37,879 nt of DNA, taken from the NCBI GenBank assembly GCA_017883385.1, contig JADGNQ010000043.1, positions 1-37,879 on the forward strand. Direction: 5' to 3'. Under the pieces are notes generated by a model. It saw only the letters and a program-made list of their open reading frames with translations. It was not told the DNA's origin and searched no databases. The position numbers and the translations under genes are program-made. Of the stretch, positions 25,198 through 32,692 are shown piece by piece. This DNA comes from Candidatus Sulfotelmatobacter sp. (lineage in GTDB: Bacteria > Acidobacteriota > Terriglobia > Terriglobales > Acidobacteriaceae). Each line of letters starts with the position of its first letter. The stretch's first letter is position 1.

Positions 25198-25470
25198 CTA
25201 CTCCTTCGGCGCCACGTACTCCTTGGGCTTGGCAGATCCTTCCCCGAAGAAGAACATATCCATCTGCTTGACGATGACCTCCTGATCCTCGCGCCGCGCG
25301 GGGTTCAGCCGGTACTCGTTCAGCAGCATCTTGCAATGCTCCACCCACATTCGCCACGCTTCCTGGGAGACGTTGTCGTAAACCTTCTGGCCCAGGTCGT
25401 TGTCGAATGGAAGCTCTTCCAGTCCCGGCAATTCTTTCTTCAACTTCACGCAAAAAACGGTATGCGCCAT
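25198..25470 (-). CDS. yggX: Fe(II)-trafficking / oxidative damage protection protein YggX
   Basis: A 90-residue small cytoplasmic protein with the YggX pattern: VFCVKLKKELPGLEELPF near the N-terminus, YDNVSQEAWRMWVEHCKMLLNEYRLNP in the middle and QMDMFFFGE near the end. The conserved cysteine (in VFC) is present. YggX proteins protect Fe-S enzymes from oxidants and help iron handling. The ATG at 25470 is preferred because GAGGGGAG precedes it; an upstream in-frame start at 25482 is possible. The 14-residue C-terminal extension (KPKEYVAPKE) is lysine-rich. It is monocistronic here. With the orphan iscX at the start of the window there are two separate iron/sulfur-related genes, but nothing links them. 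Confidence 0.93.
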   Translation of the reverse strand: MAHTVFCVKLKKELPGLEELPFDNDLGQKVYDNVSQEAWRMWVEHCKMLLNEYRLNPARREDQEVIVKQMDMFFFGEGSAKPKEYVAPKE

Positions 25471-25545
25471 AACTCCCCTCAATCATGAATTCACTCGATA
25501 ACCCAAGAAACCGCAACCACACACCAATCACCAAGGATTTGCTTT

Positions 25546-25572
25546 CCTTCGTGTACCTTCGTGCCCTTCGTG
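25546..25572. repeat. CCTTCGTG tandem repeat
   Basis: Three copies of CCTTCGTG start at 25546, 25556 and 25565. It is one-armed: no CACGAAGG partner was found nearby. It lies between the stop of the NTF2-like gene (25584, minus strand) and yggX. Similar CACGAAGG repeats are found in gene gaps of many bacteria, so this alone is not unusual. Confidence 0.7.
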
Positions 25573-25583
25573 GTAAAAGCTTA

Positions 25584-25961
25584 TCAACCCTGAGCCGCGA
25601 CCCGAATTTCCATGCGTCGAATCAGCCCATCTCGAATCTCGTACACATGCTGCACCATCTGATCCGCCACCAGCGTCCCGGCCTTATCGTGAACCACCTG
25701 ATGGACGTCGACCGCGATCCGTCCATCCGATTCCATCGTGAAGTTCCGCGGCTCAACACGGGAATCCAGCACTTCGAACTGACGTTTCCAGTACTCTCTC
25801 ACTGCCGCTGTCCCCAGCACTCGGCCCCCCTCCATCCCGTTAGGCCAATCGACGTCTAGGTCCATCGCGGCGAGCACGGTCTCGAATTCCCGCCGGTTGA
25901 ACGCCGCATACACTCGCTGAAGCAATTCAACCTCGACCGACATCGCTTGAATTTCCGCCAT
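25584..25961 (-). CDS. NTF2-like / SnoaL-like protein
   Basis: A 125-residue cone-fold protein: LLQRVYAAFNRREFETVLAAMDLDVDWPNGMEGGRVLGTAAVREYWKRQF, then the beta-sheet pattern VEPRNFTMESDGRIAVDVHQVVHDKAGTLVADQMVQHVYEIRDGLIRRMEI. This is the SnoaL-like ester-cyclase/NTF2 family in the wide sense, whose members range from enzymes to binding proteins. No catalytic set is definite. ATGs at 25961 and 25943 are both possible; the first has no clear ribosome site. It is the third gene of a minus-strand region but separated from its neighbours by repeats. Confidence 0.85.
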   Translation of the reverse strand: MAEIQAMSVEVELLQRVYAAFNRREFETVLAAMDLDVDWPNGMEGGRVLGTAAVREYWKRQFEVLDSRVEPRNFTMESDGRIAVDVHQVVHDKAGTLVADQMVQHVYEIRDGLIRRMEIRVAAQG

Positions 25962-26045
25962 AAATCACTTGAGAGATTATCTTACACGGAGAACGGAGCC
26001 CAGACCTGCACCCGCAGCACGCGCCGTAAGCGCGTCTGACAATGG

Positions 26046-26217
26046 CCGGCGCTTCCAACGCCGGGAGTCGCTCGAAGGAGACTCTTCGCATCCCGGACGA
26101 GTCTGTGTCATAGCTGACGTTCCCGGTTTTTTTGTCCCGGAGGGACATCTGACGATAGACCGGCGTTTCCAACGCCGGGTCGCGGGCCAGGAGCGGAACC
26201 GCATCCCGTAGGGATGC
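26046..26217. repeat. Composite hairpin element, copy 5, with duplicated CCGGCG hairpin
   Basis: CCGGCG-CTTCCAA-CGCCGG at 26046-26064 and CCGGCG-TTTCCAA-CGCCGG at 26160-26178 are direct repeats. Between them lie the 17-mer GAGTCTGTGTCATAGCT (26099-26115, identical to 19374-19390) and GTCCC-GGA-GGGAC (26134-26146). GCATCCC-GTA-GGGATGC follows at 26201-26217. The gap between the NTF2-like and membrane protein genes (25962-26230) otherwise holds nothing. Confidence 0.85.
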
Positions 26218-26230
26218 CTGAAAGGACACA

Positions 26231-27724
26231 CTACCCCAAAGAATCGCTCCCCCGATGCATTCGCCACCAAATCACCGCCGCGACTCCCCAAATCGCAAAC
26301 AATGGAACCAAACTCACCAGTCCGCGCAGTCCGACCAACTGACCAAGGTTGAACGCCCCATACTCCGCACTCGACCCCGCTTCGACAACCTTCAGCACAG
26401 ACTCACGATTGAGCGCCATCTTTCCCGACCAAAACGCCGGCCACACCGAATGCACAATCGGACATGTGTCTTGCATGGACAACTGTGAACTTGTCGACAC
26501 CACCATCAACGCCACGAATACGCTGCACAGAGCCAGTCCCACCATCACCCGCCGCCACACCGGCGCAGCGCGTTTCCAAGCTACGGCCAAACCAACACAG
26601 AGAAACGGAAGGCTCGCCCCCGCATACCGTGGACCAAACGTCAACCCTGCCTTCCACCAGTAAAACGACGCGTTAAACAAAAAGTAATACGCAACAATCG
26701 CCACCGCGGTCACTGCAGCAGCGCGATAAGCCTTATCCCTCCACAACCACCACAACCCAAAAGGAGCAGCCACCACCACCACCGGCGACGCAAAGAACAG
26801 GCCGCGCGCGCATCCAAACAAAAGCTTCAGCAGCCGGTCCGGATGAGGATAGGTCAATCCCAGGTACCCCCGCTGCTGCATGAACGAAAACGAATTCGGA
26901 TCGTAGTACGAGTAGCTGGGTCGAATCGATCCAAACGCCGCGTGCAAATAGCCCAGCAACATAATCACGCAAATTCCAGCCCCAATGCCAACACCAGCCA
27001 CCACCCGCCAGCGCACTGCGCTCCCACGCGACCATGCTTGCGACAAAGCCAAAAGAGCCAGCATCGCCGAAGCCGGAGCCGCCGGATATTCCGTAACCGT
27101 CGCCCATCCCGCCGCCAGCCCCACTGCGAGTGCCCAAAGAAAATCCTCACGTGCGCTCTTGCTTTCGCGCACCTTCAGCGCAGACGCAAAAGCAAACACC
27201 AGGCACGCTCCCACCAGAGCATGCGCCCAGAACAGGCCTGCATACGCCCACAGCGGAGTCCCCAGACACATCACCAGCACTCCAAATGCAGCCCCCGTGT
27301 CGCCGCCCCCGAACCGCAATCCCAGAAAAAACAGACACACCGCCGCCAGCGCAGTCGGCAACGCCACCGCAAAGACCGTCACAACATACGACAGGTCAAC
27401 TAAGCCTCGTGGCGATTCCGGATCAATTCCCGCAACCCGCAGCGCAGGCCTGGCGGCCACAGCAAAGGGCCCGGCGAGAAAGACCAATCCCGGCGCTTTG
27501 TCGGAATAGTAGTGTCCGTTAAAGTGCGCCTTGTCCTGCGTGTTCTCATGGTAGGCATCGATCTGCAGCGTGTGTCTCTCCACAATCGCGCGCAGCAAAT
27601 CGAAGCGGGAGTTCTGATTCCACCCACCGCCTTCATAGAAATAGATAAACGAGAGGAAGGTTACCAGGCCAAGCAGGAATGCAGCTTTCCAGTTCGAAGC
27701 AGATTTCTCAGGAAGGGAGCTCAT
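26231..27724 (-). CDS. Polytopic membrane protein, glycosyltransferase family 39-like
   Basis: A 497-residue integral membrane protein with about 11-13 transmembrane helices. The N-terminal helix (AAFLLGLVTFLSFIYFYEGG) is followed by a large loop (NQNSRFDLLRAIVERHTLQ, IDAYHENTQDKAHFNGHYYSDKAPG) with the acidic/aromatic content of the first extracytoplasmic loop of PMT/ArnT-type lipid-linked sugar transferases. Central helices are very hydrophobic (AVALPTALAAVCLFFLGLRFG, PLWAYAGLFWAHALVGACLVFAFASAL), and an internal FLFNASFYWWKAGLTFGPRYAGASLPFLCVG segment is conserved in this uncharacterised group. Substrate and activity are unknown. It is separated from the cupin gene by 80 bp and may share a transcript with it. 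Confidence 0.7.
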   Translation of the reverse strand: MSSLPEKSASNWKAAFLLGLVTFLSFIYFYEGGGWNQNSRFDLLRAIVERHTLQIDAYHENTQDKAHFNGHYYSDKAPGLVFLAGPFAVAARPALRVAGIDPESPRGLVDLSYVVTVFAVALPTALAAVCLFFLGLRFGGGDTGAAFGVLVMCLGTPLWAYAGLFWAHALVGACLVFAFASALKVRESKSAREDFLWALAVGLAAGWATVTEYPAAPASAMLALLALSQAWSRGSAVRWRVVAGVGIGAGICVIMLLGYLHAAFGSIRPSYSYYDPNSFSFMQQRGYLGLTYPHPDRLLKLLFGCARGLFFASPVVVVAAPFGLWWLWRDKAYRAAAVTAVAIVAYYFLFNASFYWWKAGLTFGPRYAGASLPFLCVGLAVAWKRAAPVWRRVMVGLALCSVFVALMVVSTSSQLSMQDTCPIVHSVWPAFWSGKMALNRESVLKVVEAGSSAEYGAFNLGQLVGLRGLVSLVPLFAIWGVAAVIWWRMHRGSDSLG

Positions 27725-27804
27725 CGGATCTTCCGGACTTGAACGGCGCGCTCACGGGCCAAAGCCATGCCATCCCGGCCGCAGTGCCGGCTGCGCTACC
27801 GCAC

Positions 27805-28260
27805 TCACGGCTTTCCCGCCGGCAACAAATACTCCGCAACCATCCTCTTGACCTCTTCGTCCGTCACCGTCGGATCCGTGGAGCCATTCGACGCGGTGGC
27901 GAGTTTGCCTTTCACTCCGATGTAGATACCTTCATAGGCGGTATCCCCCAGATTCTCTACCCTATGCTTGAACGGCGGATACCACCGCGCCTCCCCCGGT
28001 TTCGAGAACACCTCGCGCACTTTACCGTTCTCGTCCGTAAAACGAAGATGCGCTTCTGTAAGGCTCACCACCACACCGCCAGGATGATCATGCAGTCCGG
28101 ATTTTTCGTGCGGCCCGTAATGCACTGACACCACCTGTACCCGGTCGTTCTCAAAGTCCAACTTGTAGTGCTTTGGTTCAACCTTGGTAGGGTCCTGCCC
28201 CCGAGCAAAAACGGTGGCCAGACACACACATGCCCCCGCCCAGAATAGCTTCGACCGCAT
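27805..28260 (-). CDS. Secreted cupin-domain protein
   Basis: A 151-residue exported protein. The signal peptide is MRSKLFWAGACVCLATVFARG. A single cupin follows: VVSVHYGPHEKSGLHDHPGGVVVSLTEAHLRFTD (motif 1 with the HxH pair and a downstream Glu position that is weak) and PGEARWYPPFKHRVENLGDTAYEGIYIGVK (motif 2 with His). Metal binding by the three histidines is plausible. The C-terminal tail is a short helix. The role is unknown; secreted cupins of this size are frequent in Acidobacteriota. It is upstream of the membrane protein gene and may be transcribed with it. Confidence 0.85.
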   Translation of the reverse strand: MRSKLFWAGACVCLATVFARGQDPTKVEPKHYKLDFENDRVQVVSVHYGPHEKSGLHDHPGGVVVSLTEAHLRFTDENGKVREVFSKPGEARWYPPFKHRVENLGDTAYEGIYIGVKGKLATASNGSTDPTVTDEEVKRMVAEYLLPAGKP

Positions 28261-28377
28261 GCCTGCCTCCTGCCCCAGTTTCGTGGCTTTCGCGTGGGAA
28301 CCTACAAGACTCTACGTCCCGCCTTGGAGAGTGTCAACGACCGGGACAGAAGATGCCCCATAGTGGTTAATCGAGAT

Positions 28378-28427
28378 TGGCGGGCCCACTAGGATTTGAA
28401 CCTGGAACCAACAGATTATGAGTCCTG
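28378..28427 (-). pseudogene. Degenerate 3' half of a tRNA-Met (CAT) gene
   Basis: On the minus strand the sequence reads anticodon loop CTCATAA (anticodon CAT at 28418-28420), a variable region, T-arm CCAGG-TTCAAAT-CCTAG with one mismatch, the 3' acceptor strand TGGGCCC, a discriminator base and an encoded CCA (28380-28378). The anticodon stem is partly mispaired, and no D-arm or 5' acceptor strand (expected GGGCCCA) exists on the far side. It is therefore a 3' tRNA fragment, the part that integrases of mobile elements duplicate when they insert. It marks one edge of the degraded island at 28.3-30.5 kb. Confidence 0.7.
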
Positions 28428-28653
28428 AAACCCCCGTTCGGAGTTCTACGAGGTTGCGTACCGCGATTGCCGCCTGATCTACAACCGTCTTCCCAGCCCG
28501 CGCCAGATCCAGACTCTAGTCCAAGTGTGGAAACAGTTGTGGAAGTGGCGTTGATCTCCCAAACAATTCCGCGTGAACTTTGCTGCCGACCTTCGTCGTA
28601 GAATAGTTCAGGCACCAGGGTGTTGCGGGAATGTTTCCTCTGAGAAGCCTAGA

Positions 28654-29382
28654 ATGCCGAACCTCAGTCCCATCGACGCGCAACTCCGTCAAATCGTGAG
28701 CGCCGCATCCCCAGCATCGATCGCCGATGTGATTGCCGTGATGCAGAGTATCGATGGGTTGTTGCCGAGCAACGACGGCCTCAAATGGTTCAATAGGCTT
28801 TACTTGATGGTGACCCAAAGAATCGACACTCAGGCTCCGCCAAGCGGTTGGGAGGATGCCACGTGGCTGACGCGCCTCGACGTGGTTTTCGCCAAGTTCT
28901 ACTTTGCAGCGATTGCGGGTGCGCTGGAGCAGAATGCGGATACCGCGAGCTCGTGGGACGCGTTGTTTGAGGCGCGAAACAGGGCTGGCGTCGATCGTAT
29001 ACAGTTTGCCTTGGCGGGGATGAATGCTCATATCAATCACGATCTGGCGTTGGCCCTGTTGCAGACTGACGATGGGTTGCATCTGACGCCGGCGCTGCAG
29101 AGCCCGGAGCACGACGACTATGAGCACGTGAATGGCTTGCTGGAAGAGGTCCTCCCGTCTGCCTTGACCTTTCTAGCCACCGGGATCGTGGGGGAATTGG
29201 CGCAAGACACCGGAAAGGCCGGGCGCCTGCTGGCGATCTGGGACATCCGCGCTGCACGGGATCTGGCTTGGGACTTCGCCGATCACCTTCGGGACCTGGG
29301 AGGCTCGAGCCGCGACTTGGCTCTGGAAGCTCAAGACAAGCTCACCGGAGTGATCGGGCGCGGCTTGCTGCTTCCTGCTTAG
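28654..29382 (+). CDS. DUF5995 family protein
   Basis: A 242-residue helical protein with the family's recognisable middle: DGLKWFNRLYLMVTQRI, WLTRLDVVFAKFYFAAI, SSWDALFEARNRAGVDRIQFALAGMNAHINHDLALALL. The HINHD segment is the most conserved and could be a metal or catalytic site. Function is unknown; the family is found in Actinobacteria, Acidobacteriota and others, often as a lone gene. The ATG at 28654 is preferred (a weak GAGAAG site precedes); the frame is open from 28573, but the extra residues do not fit the family. It lies next to the tRNA fragment and a broken transporter, so it may be a passenger gene of an old island. Confidence 0.85.
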   Translation: MPNLSPIDAQLRQIVSAASPASIADVIAVMQSIDGLLPSNDGLKWFNRLYLMVTQRIDTQAPPSGWEDATWLTRLDVVFAKFYFAAIAGALEQNADTASSWDALFEARNRAGVDRIQFALAGMNAHINHDLALALLQTDDGLHLTPALQSPEHDDYEHVNGLLEEVLPSALTFLATGIVGELAQDTGKAGRLLAIWDIRAARDLAWDFADHLRDLGGSSRDLALEAQDKLTGVIGRGLLLPA

Positions 29383-29566
29383 CAACAAATCTCCCAAGAC
29401 GTGAATCCCCAAACCCCTTTGCCGGGTCCAAGTTAGACACTCGAAAATCTTCTTGAAAAGCAGCACGTAGTATGAGCGAACACACGGCGAACGTTTTAGA
29501 ATCCTCCCGGCATGGCCCGCCGACCCGATCGCCGAGAAGCAGAGATGTTGGGCAGGGAAAACCTCG

Positions 29567-29927
29567 CGGAACTACAAACCAGTGCGCATTGATCCCCGAC
29601 AGCATTTCAGCTGCATCCGCCATGCCGGCGAGGTCCGCCGCGATGTTGATCGTGTTCGCGACGAGCAGGGCGACGATGAAAGACGCAAAGCAGCCAACTT
29701 GGAAATCGCTGCTTAAAATTACCGGCCAAGCCCTGCCCCGTAACCATCCCGATTCGAGCACACATCATTTGAACTGCGCCCATCAGTGGCCACGTCAGGA
29801 GTGCAGTCCAGAGAAGCTTGGTTCCAAGCTGCGCGCCCGCCACAGAATATGTGGCAATGCCCGATGGGTCATCGTCAGCAGCCTCGGGGCTAACGCCTGG
29901 ACCAAGTGACTTCAACAGCAATCGCAT
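29567..29927 (-). pseudogene. Truncated, frameshifted NRAMP-type metal transporter
   Basis: The first frame (from 29927 to about 29682) reads LLLKSLGPGVSPEAADDDPSGIATYS, then LLWTALLTWPLMGAVQMMCARIGMVTGQGLAGNFKQRFPSWLLC. After one indel near 29680-29685 the other frame continues FIVALLVANTINIAADLAGMADAAEML, and the likeness ends near 29567. This covers transmembrane helices 1-4 of an NRAMP-like (SLC11) transporter; the remaining seven helices are missing. The helix-1 motif is DPSG rather than the DPGN of Mn/Fe transporters, as in the NRAMP-related magnesium branch. The gene is inactive. A frame upstream is open to 30026. Confidence 0.85.
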
Positions 29928-30156
29928 CCATCGAGCTAGGGCAATCGGTACGAACGAGGTGGGGCGAAACTCGCCTACGAACCACGGTACGAATCCGCTC
30001 ACAATCCTACATGGTGCTCTGAGCAAATCGAATGCTCAGAGTGGTCTAATGTGATCAGACGCCCCGTCTTCGCCGGTCCTATCATGTGCAGTAGTGAAGA
30101 AATGAGATGACCGTTACAACGGCCAGTCCAGCTTCCTCTTACAAGTGAGGTACAAA

Positions 30157-30237
30157 ATGGAAACCGTATTGATTGTTCTCGTGGTGCTGTTTTTGCTCGG
30201 TGGCGGAGGCTGGGGATACTCTCGTTGGCGCGGCTAG
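30157..30237 (+). CDS. 26-residue hydrophobic peptide (single membrane span)
   Basis: METVLIVLVVLFLLGGGGWG followed by YSRWRG and a TAG stop. GTGAGG stands 6-8 bases before the ATG, a proper ribosome site. The shape (an isoleucine/valine/leucine-rich helix, a glycine run and a positively charged end) matches a class of very small membrane proteins annotated as hypothetical in many bacteria. The positive end should stay in the cytoplasm. No function is known. It lies in the degraded island and is too short for most gene callers. Confidence 0.6.
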   Translation: METVLIVLVVLFLLGGGGWGYSRWRG

Positions 30238-30549
30238 CCTACTACGGGATGGACTTGTGACCATGCTGCTGGACCTATTCTGTGGCATTTATGAAGGGGT
30301 TCGACTCTGGGATAGACCCGCGAAACCCTCTTTCAGCATCGCAGAACTAAATCAGCCACCTTAAAGGCCTTTCTCTTAGGGCTCTCAGGAAAGCAGCGTA
30401 CCACATTCATCCGAATGCGATTCTGCACGAAATTCAGCAACTCTACAACGTGAGTGACCGTCTTGATTCGCTGGCGGAACAACATCCTCTCGTGCAAACA
30501 CGCAGATGTTGCGCAGCAACCTCGATGAGGGGATCGGAGTCGAAACCTA
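30238..30549. other. Gap with a possible gene fragment
   Basis: No intact gene. Around 30402-30480 one frame reads HPNAILHEIQQLYNVSDRLD followed by SLAEQHPLV, which looks like a coding remnant with helical character, and is then interrupted. Hairpin GTTAAAGG-type structures are absent. The GTG start of the following AsmA-like gene has GGAG at 30536-30539. Confidence 0.4.
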
Positions 30550-32151
30550 GTGCCTTCCGTTGCTTACCAGTCCGCTGAATCGATAGAAACCCGACGTACT
30601 CCACAGCGCAGAACCGTACTGAAATTAGTGGTGGTGGCGGCGGCGCTTTGCGTCGTGCTGTTGTTGTGGGTTGAGTTGTGGCCGTTTCAGCAGAAGCCGG
30701 TCGTGCAGAACCTGGAAGAAGCGAGCGACAGCAAACTCCGGCTTCGTGCATTTCACCGCACGTATTTTCCCTTTCCTGGATGTGTGATCGAAGGGCTGGA
30801 GTTCAATCACGGCTCGCCTACCAGCAAGCCGCTTATCACAATAGAGAAATTAATCATACGAGGCAGCTATTTTGGCATTCTTTTCCGGCACCTGACCCGC
30901 ATTACCGCAGAAAATATGCATGTATTCGTCCCTCCATTCGGTAGCGGCGCAACCTTTCACACGACACCTTCGAAAATCACCATCGATGAGATCGTGGCCA
31001 ACGGCGCGGTACTGGAGTTTGCTTTGCGCAAGCCGGACACTCAACCGCTCCGCTTCGAGATTCATGAGGCTTCGCTGCGCGACGTGGGCTGGAATGGGGC
31101 CCTTAGCTACCGGGTGAAAGTGCGCAATCCCGAGCCGCCGGGAGAGATCACGGCCTCGGGAAAATTTGGGGTTTGGAACATAAACGATCCGGGACAAACT
31201 CCCGTTTCTGGCGAATACAAATTCGATCAGGCGAATCTCAGTGTGTACCACGGAATCGCAGGCATGCTCTCGTCGGTGGGAAAGTTTGGCGGCATGCTGG
31301 CGCACATCGACATTGCGGGCTCGACCGACACTCCTGACTTTGAAGTGCAGTCGGGCGGACATCGGGTGCATTTAACCACCGAGTTCAGCGCATATGTCGA
31401 CGCGACCCAGGGCGATACTTTTCTGAAGCGCGTAGATGCGCATTTTTGGCGGACGCACGTCGTCGCAGAGGGCAGTATCGCGGAATCTCCTGGTGGGCAA
31501 GGCAAGACGGCGCTGATCGATCTGAGGGCGAGCAACGGGCGGATCGAGGACATCCTTCACTTGTTTGTGAAGGCGGACCGGTCGCCCATGTCGGGGAGCG
31601 TGACGTTGCAGGTGAGGACGGAGATTCCTCCGGGGGAACGGCCCTTTCTGGAAAAGGTGAAGCTACGGGGCGGATTTGGAGTGGGGGCGGGAAGTTTTTC
31701 CAAGCTCGACACGCAGGAGAGCATGAACAAATTGAGCGCCGGGGCACGCGGAGAAAAAGACGTTTCCGATCCCGAGACCGTCCTTACCGAGCTGACCGGG
31801 CAAGTCGCGCTGGAAGATGGCACAGCAAGGTTTTCCGAGCTTTCTTTTGGAGTTCCCGGGGCTGCCTCCCGTATGCATGGAACCTACAATCTGATCAGCC
31901 ACAAGATCGACCTGCACGGCCAGCTGCAGGTGGACACGAAGATATCGAACACCACCAGCGGGGCAAAAGCAATCTTGCTTAAAATGATGGATCCGTTTTT
32001 CAAGAAAAGACGCAAAGGCGAAGTGCTGCCGGTGCGAATTTCTGGGACATATGAGCATCCATCCTTCGGGCTTGATCTTTACGACAGGGATGCGCAAAAG
32101 ATGTCGACGCCGAAACCTAGTCCTTTGGCTCCTACGAGAAAACCCAACTAG
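30550..32151 (+). CDS. AsmA-like membrane-anchored protein
   Basis: A 533-residue protein with a single N-terminal transmembrane anchor (about 22-42; VLKLVVVAAALCVVLLLWVELW) and a long beta-rich periplasmic part. The start resembles the AsmA/DUF748 pattern (LRLRAFHRTYFPFPGCVIEGLEFNHGS, PLITIEKLIIRGSYFGILF). The C-terminal third has the AsmA-type tail: LTGQVALEDGTARFSELSFGVPGAASRMHGTYNLISHKIDLHGQLQVDTKIS and PVRISGTYEHPSFGLDL. AsmA-like proteins form bridge-like structures between the inner and outer membranes and take part in phospholipid transport; a specific role here is inferred from the family. The start is GTG at 30550 after a GGAG site. No operon partner is evident. Confidence 0.8.
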   Translation: MPSVAYQSAESIETRRTPQRRTVLKLVVVAAALCVVLLLWVELWPFQQKPVVQNLEEASDSKLRLRAFHRTYFPFPGCVIEGLEFNHGSPTSKPLITIEKLIIRGSYFGILFRHLTRITAENMHVFVPPFGSGATFHTTPSKITIDEIVANGAVLEFALRKPDTQPLRFEIHEASLRDVGWNGALSYRVKVRNPEPPGEITASGKFGVWNINDPGQTPVSGEYKFDQANLSVYHGIAGMLSSVGKFGGMLAHIDIAGSTDTPDFEVQSGGHRVHLTTEFSAYVDATQGDTFLKRVDAHFWRTHVVAEGSIAESPGGQGKTALIDLRASNGRIEDILHLFVKADRSPMSGSVTLQVRTEIPPGERPFLEKVKLRGGFGVGAGSFSKLDTQESMNKLSAGARGEKDVSDPETVLTELTGQVALEDGTARFSELSFGVPGAASRMHGTYNLISHKIDLHGQLQVDTKISNTTSGAKAILLKMMDPFFKKRRKGEVLPVRISGTYEHPSFGLDLYDRDAQKMSTPKPSPLAPTRKPN

Positions 32152-32692
32152 TTAAGATCCTCTGCCATGGCGACTATGTGTGCCGATGATCCCGTCACTA
32201 TTTCCCAAGACTACGCTCAGAACATTGCTCCCATTTTCGCAGTACTTCAGTGACGCGTTTCTGGTTCGGTTTCAATTTCCACTCCGGTTGTTCGTTGTTG
32301 GTTTGTGCCTGGTATTCTCACGAAAGGAACGAGCAGCGTAGATCCAGCCCAGCCGCTCTACTGACGCTGCCTAAAGAGCTTCTCGTGCCTGCTTCATCGA
32401 AGCAGCCGCAAAGGGGAAGCTGAGCACTCTTACTCCGGGTGTGGGTGGAAGTCAAGGCAGCGTGGACGGATAGCCGGCGGCGCGTGTCGGCGTCACGATT
32501 GGGCCCTCTTTACCTACCTGCGTCTCCATTTCAGAAATTCTTGACCAAGTAATTTCGACATCGGGTCACCATTCGACGACTGGCGAAACATCGCTCATCG
32601 ACCGAGTTTTGAGTGGAACGGCCGGTCTCGCAAGTTGATGCGCCAAAACGCGCCTAAATTAGCGTGGTGAAACGGGAAACCGGTCGCAGCTC
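32152..32692. other. Gap without recognisable gene
   Basis: About 540 bp between the convergent AsmA-like and YncE-like genes. No open frame of useful length exists, and no repeat or clear terminator was noticed. Base composition is slightly lower in G+C than the neighbours. It may be decayed sequence. Confidence 0.4.

Noticed and set aside
25546-25572. CCTTCGTG tandem repeat as a CRISPR remnant
   Set aside because: Spacing is only 9-10 bp with no spacers and no cas genes.
28428-28555. A short frame ending in QTLVQVWKQLWKWR as an integrase remnant
   Set aside because: It has no catalytic residues of tyrosine or serine recombinases and is too short to assign.
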